64,000 nucleotides of DNA from Pelomyxa schiedti. Lineage: Eukaryota; Evosea; Pelobiontida; Pelomyxidae. The notes under the pieces are model-generated. The model saw only the letters and a list, made by a program, of their open reading frames with translations. It ran no database searches and was not told where the DNA came from. Every line of letters begins with the position of its first letter. Within the stretch, counting starts at the first letter, position 1. The position numbers and the translations under genes are program-made. The stretch is from positions 55,584-119,583 of the forward strand of contig JAHLWZ010000470.1 in the NCBI GenBank assembly GCA_020536535.1, given 5' to 3'. Below, in pieces: positions 1-11,471 of this stretch.

Positions 1-3000
1 GTCCCACTCCGGTGCAATACAACTGGGCCAACATCCATCTGAGAAGGGGCATTCACCCATGAGCCTCCACAGGCACCCCATGAATAGGTTGGGAATGTGT
101 ACCACGTGATACCGCCGCACCTTTTTGCGCACTTGGCAGAAGACGAGCTTGTGGAGGGGAGCGTATCCTCATTGCCACATGGGATTCTTATCATGGTACT
201 GCGCTCCCCTGCTTTTGTCACAGGTTTCACAAGGAGTGCATCACCAACTATAAATGCTTCTTGTTCCAGGAAAATATCCTTGTCTTGCGGGAATTCCAGC
301 CAGATGGGACGTAGCAGAGGTAATCCAGTTTTTGTGTGCTCAAAGAAATTTGTGTACCTTAGAACCTCCAAATTATTGAGGGTATAGAAATTTAACAGGA
401 AATACCAATACGGAAGTAAAACGTAACGTTCTGCTATAGCTGTTTGAATGGCACTTAAAAACACACCATCGTAGAGGAAAGGTTCCCGTCTTCGGGAATC
501 TATGTGCCCATGAGCCCTGAAAAACGGGTAGAATGCTCTAAAGGACGTGAGATCTTCGTGTAAGAAATCGATCCTGGTACCCTAAAACAATATTACAAAA
601 GAAAAACGAAAGGGGAAACCCACCTGCTTGATACCATCGAACTAAAAGTTCAGGCTCCGGGTTACCTTCAAAATTGTAAGTGCTTAGCGAGCAAAGACAA
701 AGTTACCAAAAAAGCCACCAATATCACACCCAACAAAAGGGATTCCTGCAACTGAGAGGGACAATAGCATTGAAGTTGTTGCTTTGAGATGACTTGCAAA
801 GAATTAGAGATGAAAGCAGGAGGGGAGTCTGTTTAACCTCCATTCAGCTTTATTGTCTCCTGTCCACACGGCGGCATAACGTTGTGATGCTGCGAAGTGT
901 GAACGAGTCAATATGAAGGGCCTTAGATTTTGCTTGTCCCTATGCAGAAGTCCATCTGTATTACAGGGTTTGTTTGTTTTACATTTCCCTTCAAAAAGGA
1001 AACTTACCATAAGTAGCCATCGTCATATAAAATCCATACACGTTATGAACATTCCTATGTTCCAGTGAGGTGTAGTGTAATGCATCGTTTGGCATTGTAG
1101 CCTAAGTGTGGACTGAATCTATGGCATCAAATAAATTAAACCAACCTCTGCGTGGTCCATGACAGTTGGCTCATTCATATCATTCCAAGCATACAAGGAT
1201 GAAGAGCTCCCTTGATATGTCGAAAAAGAAAACAAATCTGTTTAGAATTGTTACTGAATTGCCTGCACACGACCACTTACCAGCCCACCACTTTCTGGCT
1301 CTAGGATTCAAGAAATCAATCCACGAACTCATGCCAGGCCAACAAGTTCCTTCCAGGATGTTCCCGTTGCAATCTTTAACATACCTGAATACTGTAAATC
1401 AGGGGCATCGTTACTGGATTCACGAAAATTGGAAGACATAAAAATGCCTGCAGATTACATACACATTATCTTTCAAGGCCTTCTCGTGGACAAAATATCC
1501 CGATTCCTTCTTGATATGAGGATCTATTGCCGCCACCATATAGCGTCCTTTTGTTTGAAGTGCTTTTTGCATTTCGAGTGGTTTTGGAAAGTGGATCTTA
1601 TCCCAAGTGAAGTATTTCTTTCCATCAGTGTGCTCAATATCCAGCCTTTAGTAATTTTAATTTCTGATTTTGCGGTTGAAACTGACCATATGACATCAAG
1701 AGGGACAGACACATCGTCCATTCTCTTATCAACTTCCATTACTTCCGATTGTGATCTGTAGTTCCATTTAGACTGATGGTATCCAAGCGACCACAATGGA
1801 GGTAGGAAAGAGGTCCCAACGACGGCTGCAAACTGTTTGAAAATATCCCTTGGCTTTGGTCCAACCATCAACCATATATCAATGCAACCTGAGGCACTAA
1901 ACCAGTGGGTGTTTATGCCACCACCTTTCCCAGATCTGTCTGAGATATCAACCCAAGTCTCAGCGGAATTAAACCAAAAGATTGCTGATGTATGGGTGGC
2001 AGAATGCCCAATCATAAAAGGTACACTTCCATACAGGGCCATAAGGTTATCGAGTTCATATTCAAAGACTGGGAGTAAGAATAAGTGAAGTGTCATTGGA
2101 GTACTTGAATACCATCAACGTTGAAGAGGCGGTAGGGGTCTGAGTTCGCGGTCCTTTTGAGAACAAAATCACTTGCATGCTCGGGGATTCCAAAGACATT
2201 TTCGGACCCAATGAAAGAGATATCACACCCCTGGTGGTTTGAAATTACTTGCTAAACTGTGCAAATCAAGAAACAAACGACGTCCTGTGGGCCATTGGGT
2301 TTCGTATCTTCTTTTCCTCCAAATTTTTCCTCCCACTTTCCCTCAATAGTCTTCAATATTAATGAGGGAAAAATCAGTAAAAATGGGTACAAACAGGGTT
2401 TTTAATAAGAGGGGCTTCCCACAGTCCATCACTCTAAAGTTTAGATGTTAAATGGTAACAGAATTATATTTCTTATGAAACCGACTTCATCATCCCACAA
2501 GTCTGGTTTTGATGCACTGGGGTCCTTAATATACAGTTCACCTTTACCATCACGAGTGTGCTCGAAATTGAAAAGACCCCTAGAATTTACATGAAAAGTT
2601 GGTCGGCCGTTTACGGAAAGCTCTGTATTTGGTTCTGTTAAACACTTGAGGGCAAATGGGACACTATACCAATTGAGAAGGGCTTGTAATGTAAAGCACC
2701 AGTGACAACGTCTCCATCTGCAGTGCTAAAAGAGAAAACTGAAGACAAGCCAGAGGAATCAGTAATATTACTCCAAGAAGTAAAAGGGAGGGTCTCAAGG
2801 TCAGGTAGAATGACCTCCTGGGGTCCTTGGTATCTAAGAACTTTTAACACCTCTATATTGAACACTCAATAGAATTTTACGAAAATGTTCCTTCACCTTA
2901 GGTAACATAACAATAGTAAACTATTTATTTATGATTGGGTACCTTTTCTTGTGGTCCTCCCACACTTTAACTCTCAAAACTCCAGGGTGATATACTCGCA

Positions 3001-3307
3001 TTGAAAATGGCAATTCCACACCAATTTGACTGAGCACCCGACCCTCAAATCCCTCCCCTCTCGTCCCTTTCTCGCCCTTGTGCTCCTCCCCAGAGCGGAT
3101 TGTGGGAGGCGCCCCCACGGACGCCACAACTTCGACTGCGGACTGCGTCGTCGACGAAGACAGCTGCCTGCTTCTTGTACAGAACGAACTGTCCTTGCAC
3201 GTCTTCCACTTGGCATGATCAGCAGCCAGGGATCCTGGGACCGTTTCCAGCAGCCCCACAATCGCGCAAACCAACAACAACCCAGCCGCTGCGGCACTGC
3301 CCCTCAT
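1..3307 (-). CDS. GANAB: Glucosidase II alpha subunit (GH31), 3' part outside window
   Basis: This is the catalytic subunit of ER glucosidase II, which removes the inner alpha-1,3-linked glucoses from N-glycans during glycoprotein quality control. The start chosen is the ATG at 3307, which opens a hydrophobic signal peptide of about 28 residues. Next comes KTCKDSSFC, the cysteine motif found just after the signal peptide in this family. Further on are ENVFGIPEHASDF (about 2160-2205), LPPLWSLGYHQSKWNY (about 1780-1830), the GH31 nucleophile motif WNDMNEP (1167-1187, Asp at 1179-1181), GCDIGGFFGN (702-731), and LLRPIWLEFPQD (about 290-325). Many short introns split the gene. It runs off the left edge, so the C-terminal beta domain is missing here. 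The ER role is inferred from family and signal peptide. A lysosomal or other GH31 enzyme is less likely because of the N-terminal cysteine motif. Confidence 0.9.
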
Positions 3308-3365
3308 AAGCTTCAACCAAAATAGGAGAAATCACAGAATTTTTTTTTTTTTCTCATGAAGAAGG

Positions 3366-4953
3366 TTACATTGCTTGGCACTGTTGTTGTGAGCGTTGTG
3401 TCGCTCCAAGGATTTTGGAGTATCCAGAAAATCGCAGGAGCTGCTGATTGTTTTGTTCAGAGTACACACCACAGACAAAGTTGCTGTCACGCACGAACAA
3501 CTTGGCATGAATGCCGTACCTCAAGTCATCATCACCACCCCCTGAGCTCTATGTATTTCAAGCGCCTGACTCCCTCACCAACATCCCACAAATCAGCATG
3601 CACTTTGGTGAAGGTGCTTGGGTCAGTAAACATGTCTATGGCGACGCCATCCCCTGGTGCGACTTGGAAAACGGAATCTGTCATTTCTCGCAGTTGCGTG
3701 CCTTGTGTGAGATGCTTCAGTGTTCCGGTAGTCCCTTCCACAGAAAATATTGCATGGGGAGTATCGTAGGAGTCAGCTTTCAAACGGACTTCCACTATGA
3801 AAATCCTGCCACCATTCCTCTGGAAAATTACAGACTCTTCATATTTCCCTGGCAATGAACACCTTGTTTCACTCAGTACAACGAGCTCTCCAGTCTGGTG
3901 GGTTTTAGCCAAGTCAATGACAACAAACGTGACTGTGGCACTGCTTTCACTTATTCCATTGTGGCTGTGACCATCGTTAATGACAACAACGTAGGCCTCG
4001 TCAATATTAACGTGGTTGAAGCCAATGTCAATGATGTGTCCCTCGGAAGGAAGAGTCACAACCCGGCGGGTCTTTTCTGGATTTATGTCAAAAAGGTTCT
4101 CGATGACCACAACCGCTGATTGGCCCTCTCCAGCATCCCATAGCCACCACTTATAATTTGTTCTCATATGTTGATTGCTGTCATCGCGGGCTTTAGCGTG
4201 TGTCAGGAGCTTCCTTCTATGCTTTTCGCGGTAGCTACCGTAAGGGTCTGGCTGATAATACTTGTTTTCAGTCCCATCTCTGTTGCTGTCATCATCAAAG
4301 AAATCCCTGGCCTTTCGCACGCGGCCAAATGGAAGCCACATATGCTCTTTCAAGTCTTCAGTAATCCCACCCAGGGCTTGTGATATTCCAAACGAGAAGA
4401 ACAAGCGGGGGAACCAGGGCATACAGGCACCAACAGAGCTCCCTGGAGACACAACTATTGCAAACCTCTCTGCTGCCAGTTGCGAGAGAGTGCCTCGGCC
4501 CTTCACCCAAATGCCCCACAGGTGTCTCAGCAACGAGATGTTTGTGCTCAGAATGCGTAGAGGGCTTCTCATTCCGCATCTTGTGTGCGTCGCCATGCAA
4601 AAAGCCAGAAATTGATCTTGAGCCTTCAAGGTTAGTTTGGAACACGGTTTTTCTACAGGTTTGTATCTACAGGAAGAATTGTCAGTGGATAATAATAGAA
4701 ATAGAACAAACGCATACGAAAGGAGCACACTCTCTTTTATTTCCTCCTCCTCTTTCTTCCACGTAGGATTGTGACTATCAGTGTCATCCTCGTCATCCTC
4801 GCCATCTTCCGCATCGCTCTCTTCCTCTTCCTCATCATCTTCATCTTCATCTTCTTCAATTTCATCGGCATCAGGTTCGTCAGTGGCATCGTTCCTTCCC
4901 ATATCCATTGGCTCGTTGTCTTCCTTGTCGTCCTTGTCAGTATTACTTGTCAT
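3366..4953 (-). CDS. Duplicated-family protein A, acidic N-terminus, unknown function
   Basis: I do not recognise a named family. The first 60 or so residues are almost all Asp and Glu. Then comes a segment with RCGMRSPLRILS that aligns with RCGAGSPARQFCS in the gene at 51879-53171, followed by FGISQALGG, which matches SLGVSRSTLG there. The C-terminal half is beta-rich, with two WD-type strand ends (WWLWDAGEG and ADLWDVG) and VVIDLAKTHQTGEL, which matches TLIDVPKTYKTGRL in the other copy. The frame seems to end at 3532. A GT-AG intron of roughly 40 nt ending near 3547 joins it to a last exon ending in TAA at 3366. Another small intron may lie around 4640-4720. Only 58 bp separate this gene from the start of the glucosidase gene. 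It could be a scaffold or beta-propeller-like protein. That is a guess. Confidence 0.65.
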
Positions 4954-5412
4954 TTGTACAGAGTGGTTACAACGGAATAAAACAATATGAGTGAAGCGTG
5001 GGATCTAGATCTTGCGCTATTGAAATGTCTATGTTGTTGGAGGCTTTTTTGTTGCAGGAGTGGTACGAGTTAAGATCAGGAAAAACAAAAACAAATATGA
5101 AATGGCATGTTCCAACAGAATTTGCTTGATGCAGGGCAATAGTATATGTCAAAGAAAAAGTCAATGACAAGAGTGCAACTGCAGAAACCAAAGTCGGCAG
5201 AGACGCTGTGTTGGGGAAAGATTTGAGAAATGACAATAATCAAATTCAGGCCGTATAACTTGCCACATACCTTACATTTGAAAAAAAATTTGGGTACCAG
5301 GGATTTACGGCAACGGCTCCGCCTCCCGCAAAAAAATTTAACAAGAGCAATCTTTCCAACTTGTGCTTCTTCTGTCTATTTTTTTTTTCCAGTACCGGTT
5401 CCAAATGTCAGG

Positions 5413-5863
5413 TTATTTACGCTTCAGCTTCACACGGAGACGGAGGAGTAGAATTTCATCGTTAGTCCATCCAACTCCTTCCTGCCCATCATACTCGTCG
5501 GCTCCTCCACCAGGTGCTTAACGTTTCGTGGCATTGTACCTTTAATTATGGTTTCAGTATGAGGTAGTTTGAGGGTTTGTGCGTACTGTTCGTACACGTG
5601 GTTTGTGGAATCCCATCCAACGTAATTTTAAGTCACCAGGGAGGGATTGGCCTAAAGAGAGATAATTAGAAATAAGTTACTACAGGAAAATATGTCAATA
5701 CAAGTGGGTACTCAATTTCTCTAAGTATCTCAATTATGAACCGCACATGAATTGAGGAAATCCAGGAAGCCACTTTATTGACGGAAGAAGGGATGCCGCT
5801 CGGGAATGATGTGAGGTCTAAATCTGTCAGCGTTGGCACAGCTAGAATAGGTGCGACTTGGTC
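5413..5863 (-). CDS. Possible short gene or gene tail, unrecognised
   Basis: Several stretches on the minus strand look like exons but match nothing I know. One open exon runs from about 5863 to 5706 and reads like a helical protein (it includes NKVASWISSIHVRF). A T-rich acceptor near 5655 is followed by another open stretch. The last stretch contains ADEYDGQEGVGWTNDE and ends in RVKLKRK and TAA at 5413. Another frame across the same 3' region is also open, so I cannot fix the reading frame or the splice sites. No start codon is proposed. Spacing to the gene starting at 4953 (about 460 bp) would fit a separate transcription unit. Confidence 0.25.
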
Positions 5864-7121
5864 CTGAGATTATATTGTTCATTATCTGGTCATCTGGAAG
5901 CTGCCACACCTCATAAAGCCCAGCCCATAACGGAAGGAAATTAGAGGGATAAAATTCAGTGCTTATATGTAGCCATAAAGTAGTCGTACCTGTGGAGAGA
6001 TTGAGACATTTTTCTTGCGACCTCTTTGTTGGCCACACTGAAGGGCATTTACATATTGTGCCGGATGGGTGGTGACGATTGTCTATTGCCCTTGGCTTCC
6101 TTCGTGTAACGCGCGGAGCAACGCAGGGATTGTGTGCAGTTGGTTCTACCAACAAGCGCTTATCTGTAATCAATCTTGAGTGTGGTGTGGTGCCTGTGCT
6201 GTGCGTTGTTTGTGTTGTGTAACACACGTGATAGATACGAAGTGATGTACGGTTACAGCCAATCCAAACGTGCCCACAGGAAATCTTCTGTGGCGCCTTC
6301 GGAGTCACGGACGAGCAAACCTTTTTACCTGAGCATCCAGTTGGTTAGAAAGCTGTGCAATAACTAAGAAGGACACACCGACGCTTGGAGGCAACAGGCA
6401 TCACAGCATACGTCTGCGTGTTGTCTGGCTCCTGTGCCCGTTGTTGCACCGGTGTGGATTCAGGGTGCTGTGGCTTCTCGGTGTAACTCACGGGTGGGTT
6501 CGGGGTTCGTAGGTGCGTAAGTCCTCAACATGGGAGTGTGTTGTGGAGTCAACAGAGATCGCAGTGTTTTTGTTGAAGTCAAATTGTGCCACTCAACATC
6601 AAAAACATCAGTGCCGCCTTGCCGGCCTGGGTCGGCGGAGAAGCGATTACACCGGGAGAGAGGAAGGTCACTCCTTCGTCACAAAGAATGGAAAAATGAC
6701 TGGGACTGCTGTATTGAGTTGTATAACAACCAGTGCGTGCCTTCATTGTAGTAATGCTCTTGCACTCAGCAAGCATATTCATGGCTGTAATTCCGCACGC
6801 CACAAAGAACTCCCGCTCTCGGCGCCGATATCCACACCAAAAACTAATAGTGCCCACTTTTGTACTCCGATTTTGCACTGTGGTTTGACTGAACCCCATT
6901 TGGCAAAGAGCTGCCTCCCAGTCTCACAAGTACAATGTCACGGTGTCTTACATGTTCACCACAGAAAACTTGCTTGAACAGATCTACCAAGTTGGGTGAA
7001 TGATGGAGTACGCATTTCACTGTGTCATGCAACGACTTTTAGCATGTAAAAAAAAACACGCAACCAGTGTAGTGCCACAAGGCCGTGTTAATATTTTCTA
7101 CTTCCAAAAAGTATTTGAGGA
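5864..7121. other. Stretch without a supported gene
   Basis: About 1.26 kb with open frames of 60-170 codons on both strands, none with a recognisable domain, consistent splice sites or a convincing composition. Two short minus-strand frames around 6580-6900 and 6844-7032 could be exons of an unknown gene, but I could not connect them. I saw no tRNA or rRNA, and no long inverted or direct repeat. Confidence 0.4.
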
Positions 7122-10100
7122 TTAGAACCTCAGTTTGGTGGTTGTTGTTGTTTTTCTGGGACTTGTCCTCCTGGTTGTTCTCGAAGCCGGTGTGCCACTC
7201 GTTGTATTGTCACTGGAATGTACTTTCATAGTCGTTGGGTGTGCTGCATATCCGGAAGTATCAAAGTCCACCTTGCGGCACCCAAAGAGGCAGTCCATGG
7301 CCCACCGGTGGCTCACCATTTTCAGGCCCAGCTTCTTGATCCTCTGCTTGACGTGGTGCTCGATCGTGATCAGCCCCGGGGTGCACAGGACCACGTCGAT
7401 GTGGCCGTTGTCACTGAACAGCCTTGAGACCGGGACTCCCCCGGCTGAGTGAACCAAGTCCTGCCATTCTGCCTGTGGAATTTGTTTTGGTTTTTGGTTT
7501 GCATAGTATTTTGTTGATTGGGTGTGCATTTTGGTATTTGTATGTTGTAATTAGGTGTTTTGTTGGTTTTCCTTTGTACACACTGAATTAGGTCCTAGAA
7601 CTTCAATTCGAAGCTTTTCAAATACGTTGAGTGGCTCGAAGGAAGTGTGGGTATCCCTAGTGATATTTGTGGTCTGTTATGCAAGAAAAAAGTTGAAGGG
7701 GAGAACGTACTGTGAAGGAGAAGAAGCACTGCGCGGTAAAAGGAATTTGTGTGGGCGAGCCAATGAACCCTAAAATCTTTTAGAATGTTGGTGATCTTGA
7801 GGAACTTTAATACTTTGGAAACCGACCGGAGTACCCAATTGTAATGCAGAATGGGTATTCCTTTTGCAAGAGCCAAGAGGTATTCAATTTCTTCGCTTGG
7901 GGCTGAAGCTAATAGGACGGCATACGGAATTGCTGCAGCCAAGTGTGAACACAGCTACTCTCGAGATCACATACCAGTTTTTGAGGGAACATAATGGAGC
8001 TCCTTTAATGTTGGCAGAATTTGAGCACCGCACCGCTCTATGAGCGAGTGTACTCCTGTTTACTTCCGGTAAGTACACAAAAAAGGATAATACTCACTAT
8101 ACTCTCCGTGGCAGGAAGCATGCACTTTAAAAGTGACACAATTCTGATAGCCGAGAATAACATTTTTGAGATCTGGACATTATGCCAGTCTATTGGAGCC
8201 TAGAGGAAAGAAAAGGTCAAGCCAAAAAACAAGAGCTCGCTAGTGAACATTTTTCAAGGGATAAAAATCGTGCAAGTCATGGACCTTTTCATCACTGCAA
8301 ATTATGAGAGGGTGAAATACATGAGAAGTGGAATGACCTGTCACCTAATGTGGGACTCTGGTTCTTCCGTTAGAATTTTAATTGAAGGGTAATGTTACCT
8401 CGTGCTTCAGACACTTTTCTTTGTGTATTTTTCGCTTCTTGGCTCTATACCCAGTCTTTCTTTTCTTTGGTAGGGAAACACTACTGCTATCACTTGAGCT
8501 AGAACTGCTAGAACTGTCACTTGAACTCTCGCTGCTACTACTCTTGAAGTTGCGGTAAGAGGAGTCCTCACTGGAGCTACTACTTTTGTTCTTCTTCTTA
8601 TTGCGTTTTTTCGTTGAAGTGCCTTCATCTGTGTGGTGAAGCGTTTCTGAATGTTTGGACGAGGAATGGGTATTTTTAGTCTTCGTTGTGGCAGTTTCCT
8701 CGTTCCGCTCCTCAATGGCGTGATGGCTTTCTGTTGTCTTTGTTTTGTGGGATGAGGGCCTGGATACTTCGTCGGTAGGGTTTGGCTCCTTTGTTTCAAT
8801 ATCCACGGCCTTCATTGAGGCAGATCCATCTGCTGCACAAATCGGTTGCTGAGCTGGAATGAGGTCGTCGCTTCCCATATCAAAGGTGGAGGGAGGTTCG
8901 AAGGGAGATGCTGGTTCTTCATTGATACATGTGGTAGTTGGCTCCGTGCACTTAGTGCTATCCTTTGGGTGGGGAGTATTTATGTTTTCATCCACACTTG
9001 TTACACTACTTTCCTTATGAGTTCTGGGCTTGCTCTTGCTTCTACTTCGGCTCCTGTCCTTGCTCTTACTCCTTTTGGGTTTTTTCGTCTCTTTTCTTGC
9101 ATGGCAAGATTTAACCTTTGTTGCATCCTTTTCTTTCCTTATTTCAGTTACTCGGCTATTTCCTTCCTTGAGATGTGTGGACTTCGGTAGTGTTGAATCC
9201 ACGGGGGAGATGGTATCATTTTTCCTTGAGATGTGTGTACTTCGGTGTGAATCAGAATCAGTGCACATCTTAGCATCATCGCTCACAAGTTGCGGACGAT
9301 TTTTGGAGATCGCACTGTCACTCCCTTGGGGAGTTTTCGCTTGTTTGGTGGGTTCAAACTTCTTGGATTGAACAACTACTTCCTGCTTGTAAATCACTTA
9401 ATTTAAACCAATGGAAAGAAGGGAACCTTTGGGGTCATATTATGCATTACAATCAATCCAGGCATATTACTCTGCGTTGCTGGCTTATCAATCCCCAATT
9501 TCTCCCAAAGATCGTTGCTATTCCGCTTTTCTGGCTTGCTGGCTGTCCTTCTTTTCTTCGGGGGTCTTCAAACGTTTCTTACACTTGATTGACTAGGAAG
9601 ACAAGACATACATTACTTTGACTTGGTCTTCATCACACTCAGGTTTCCTATTCCCACGTGCAGTTTGCCATTCAATATCATCCCGATCAGAAGATTTGAT
9701 AGTACGAGGAGCATTTGGATGAACCACTTCTGTCCTTTCTTCACATTTTCTCACTAAGAGCTCAGAACGTGGTTCGGGAGGTATTTTTCCAACAGCCTGA
9801 TCATCTGCCTGCTTCTTTTCTTTTCTGGTCCACCCATTCTTTTTTTTTTTTCCCCTGTGTTATTCAACCGCTGATAAATGAAGACATTGTTGCTTGAATT
9901 GAACACACCTCCAGAGTCTTGAAAGGCACAGCCTGTGGCTCAGGCCTGACATCTGGAAGGGACAGAGCAAAAGGTGGATTGGCCGAACATTGACTTGGGG
10001 GTTGCGTTGCAACGTCATCGACTTGAGTGCAGTTATCAAGGTGCTTTGTTTGTGGAATATTACCCTTGTGTTGTTAGTTTTACGCTCAAGAGCGTAATGT

Positions 10101-11356
10101 ACCTGTGCCTCTTGGATGGGTGTATATTTCGGTTGTGTTACCTGCAGGTTCACCAAGCTACTTGCTGAATCTTCTATCAAATCAATTTTTGGTTTCGAAG
10201 ATAAGTCCTATTTTATAGCAAGTAAGGAAAAAACCTATGTATATAAAAGCAACACCTGAGTGGAGTGCAAGACTGGGGCCTGGCTAGGCTCTAGGTGGAG
10301 GATCAACCCCACTCCGTCTTTTGTTAAATGTTGTGGCCTTTGCTCATTTGGTTCTCCTTTGTGTTCTGAAGGACTGGCATCCTTAGTGTCAGTTTGTTCC
10401 AATCCTCTATCTCCACTTCCCTTGGAACCAACCACAGGGACTTGTTCCTCCATCAATCGTCCTTTATCACCAATTGCAGAAGGACAAACATCAACCATTT
10501 CCGTGGACTCGCCACAAATACCACTTACAGTATCAGGAATGCACACATGATTTGGTGCATTGGGCGCAGTGACCTGCACAGCACTGTCCTTGTTCGGTGG
10601 CACGTGACCCTCATCATCTTCTTCCAATGACAAGTGTAGTGACAATGGTCCCGTCTCTGGTGCCTTGCTGCCGCCACACAAGTTCTTTTCCCCTTCCTCT
10701 CTGTCTTGTTCAGTGTTGTCCATATCTTTATCCTTGCCCTTAGTACTGTCATTGTCATTGTCACTGTGTTGATTGGAATTGCCATTGTCATTTTCCTTGG
10801 AATTGTCAGTGTCCTTTTCATTGTCCTTCTCCTTTTCCTTTTCCTTTTGCTTGTCATTGTCAACTTCCTCGTCCTTGCAAGTGGCATTAACCATCAACAA
10901 GGGTGTATCATTTGTGGCATTTGGTTGGCCGACGACTGCCTCGTCACGTGATGGTTTTAGTGCTTCACTCTCACTGTGACTGCCGCTCCCGCCGTTACTA
11001 GTTTCTCGTCCCGCGCCATCATTATGGGACGGTTGCTGCTGCTGCTTCTCGGGCGGCGCTGCGCCGGCGTCGTCGTCGCCATCGTCGTGCGTAGCACCAA
11101 GCAGTTGTTTCGCGGGAGCAACTTGGTTCTGAGGTGGTGGCGGCGGTTGGGGCCTGTAGTAGTCGTCGTCTTCGTCCAGGTGCAACGAGAGTGTCATGGT
11201 GCTCGTGGCAGTACTAGGTGAGTCTATTGGCGCTTGCGATTGCTGCTGCTTTAGATTTTGGGGGCGTCGCCGTGGTGGCAGTTGCTTCGGTTGTTGGTCG
11301 TCGTCCTCGTCGAGGTGCAACCACATTATGGGAGCACCGCTACGCACGCCGTCCAT
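7122..11356 (-). CDS. Tandem-BRCT protein with N-terminal LHLDEDDD repeats
   Basis: This is probably a nuclear DNA-damage or chromatin adaptor, because paired C-terminal BRCT domains usually bind phosphopeptides. The start is the ATG at 11356 (a GTG just before it is not used). The N-terminus carries WLHLDEDDD (about 11298-11327) and LSLHLDEDDD (about 11165-11197). Degenerate copies LSLHLSLEEDDEGH (about 10600-10650) and GLILHLEP (about 10270-10310) follow. Next are Gln-, Asp- and Lys-rich disordered stretches and a Ser/Lys-rich block (8410-9380). BRCT1 spans roughly 8200-7800 and contains VHSLIERCGAQILPTL and GIPILHYNWVLRS. BRCT2 spans roughly 7640-7250 and contains FEKLRIEVLG, LVHSAGGVPVSRL and VSHRWAMDCLF. 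Exons joining the two halves were traced around 9400-9760, including ERTEVVHPNAP and DLWEKLGIDKPATQ. The architecture resembles MDC1 or PTIP, but I see no FHA domain. The length is about 1100 residues. Confidence 0.75.
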
Positions 11357-11471
11357 CACCTTCGAACTTATTGCTCTTTAGTCTCAGAAAAAAAAAAACA
11401 AAAAGACTTGAAGAAAATACAAATTGGACAAGTTTTTTTATATTTTTACAGGCCTGTTGTGCATACATTAT

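Noticed and set aside
4771-4990. Ser-rich and Leu/Ile/Phe-rich plus-strand frames
   Set aside because: They are the antisense of the Asp/Glu run of family protein A.
5775-6308. A 177-codon minus-strand open frame
   Set aside because: Low-quality composition, no recognisable motif, and it overlaps a better exon candidate in another frame.
9397-9520. A gene boundary inside the BRCT gene (apparent stop near 9518)
   Set aside because: A GTATGT donor with an acceptor at a T-rich stretch gives an open exon (RPPKKRRTASKPEKRNSND) that connects both halves.
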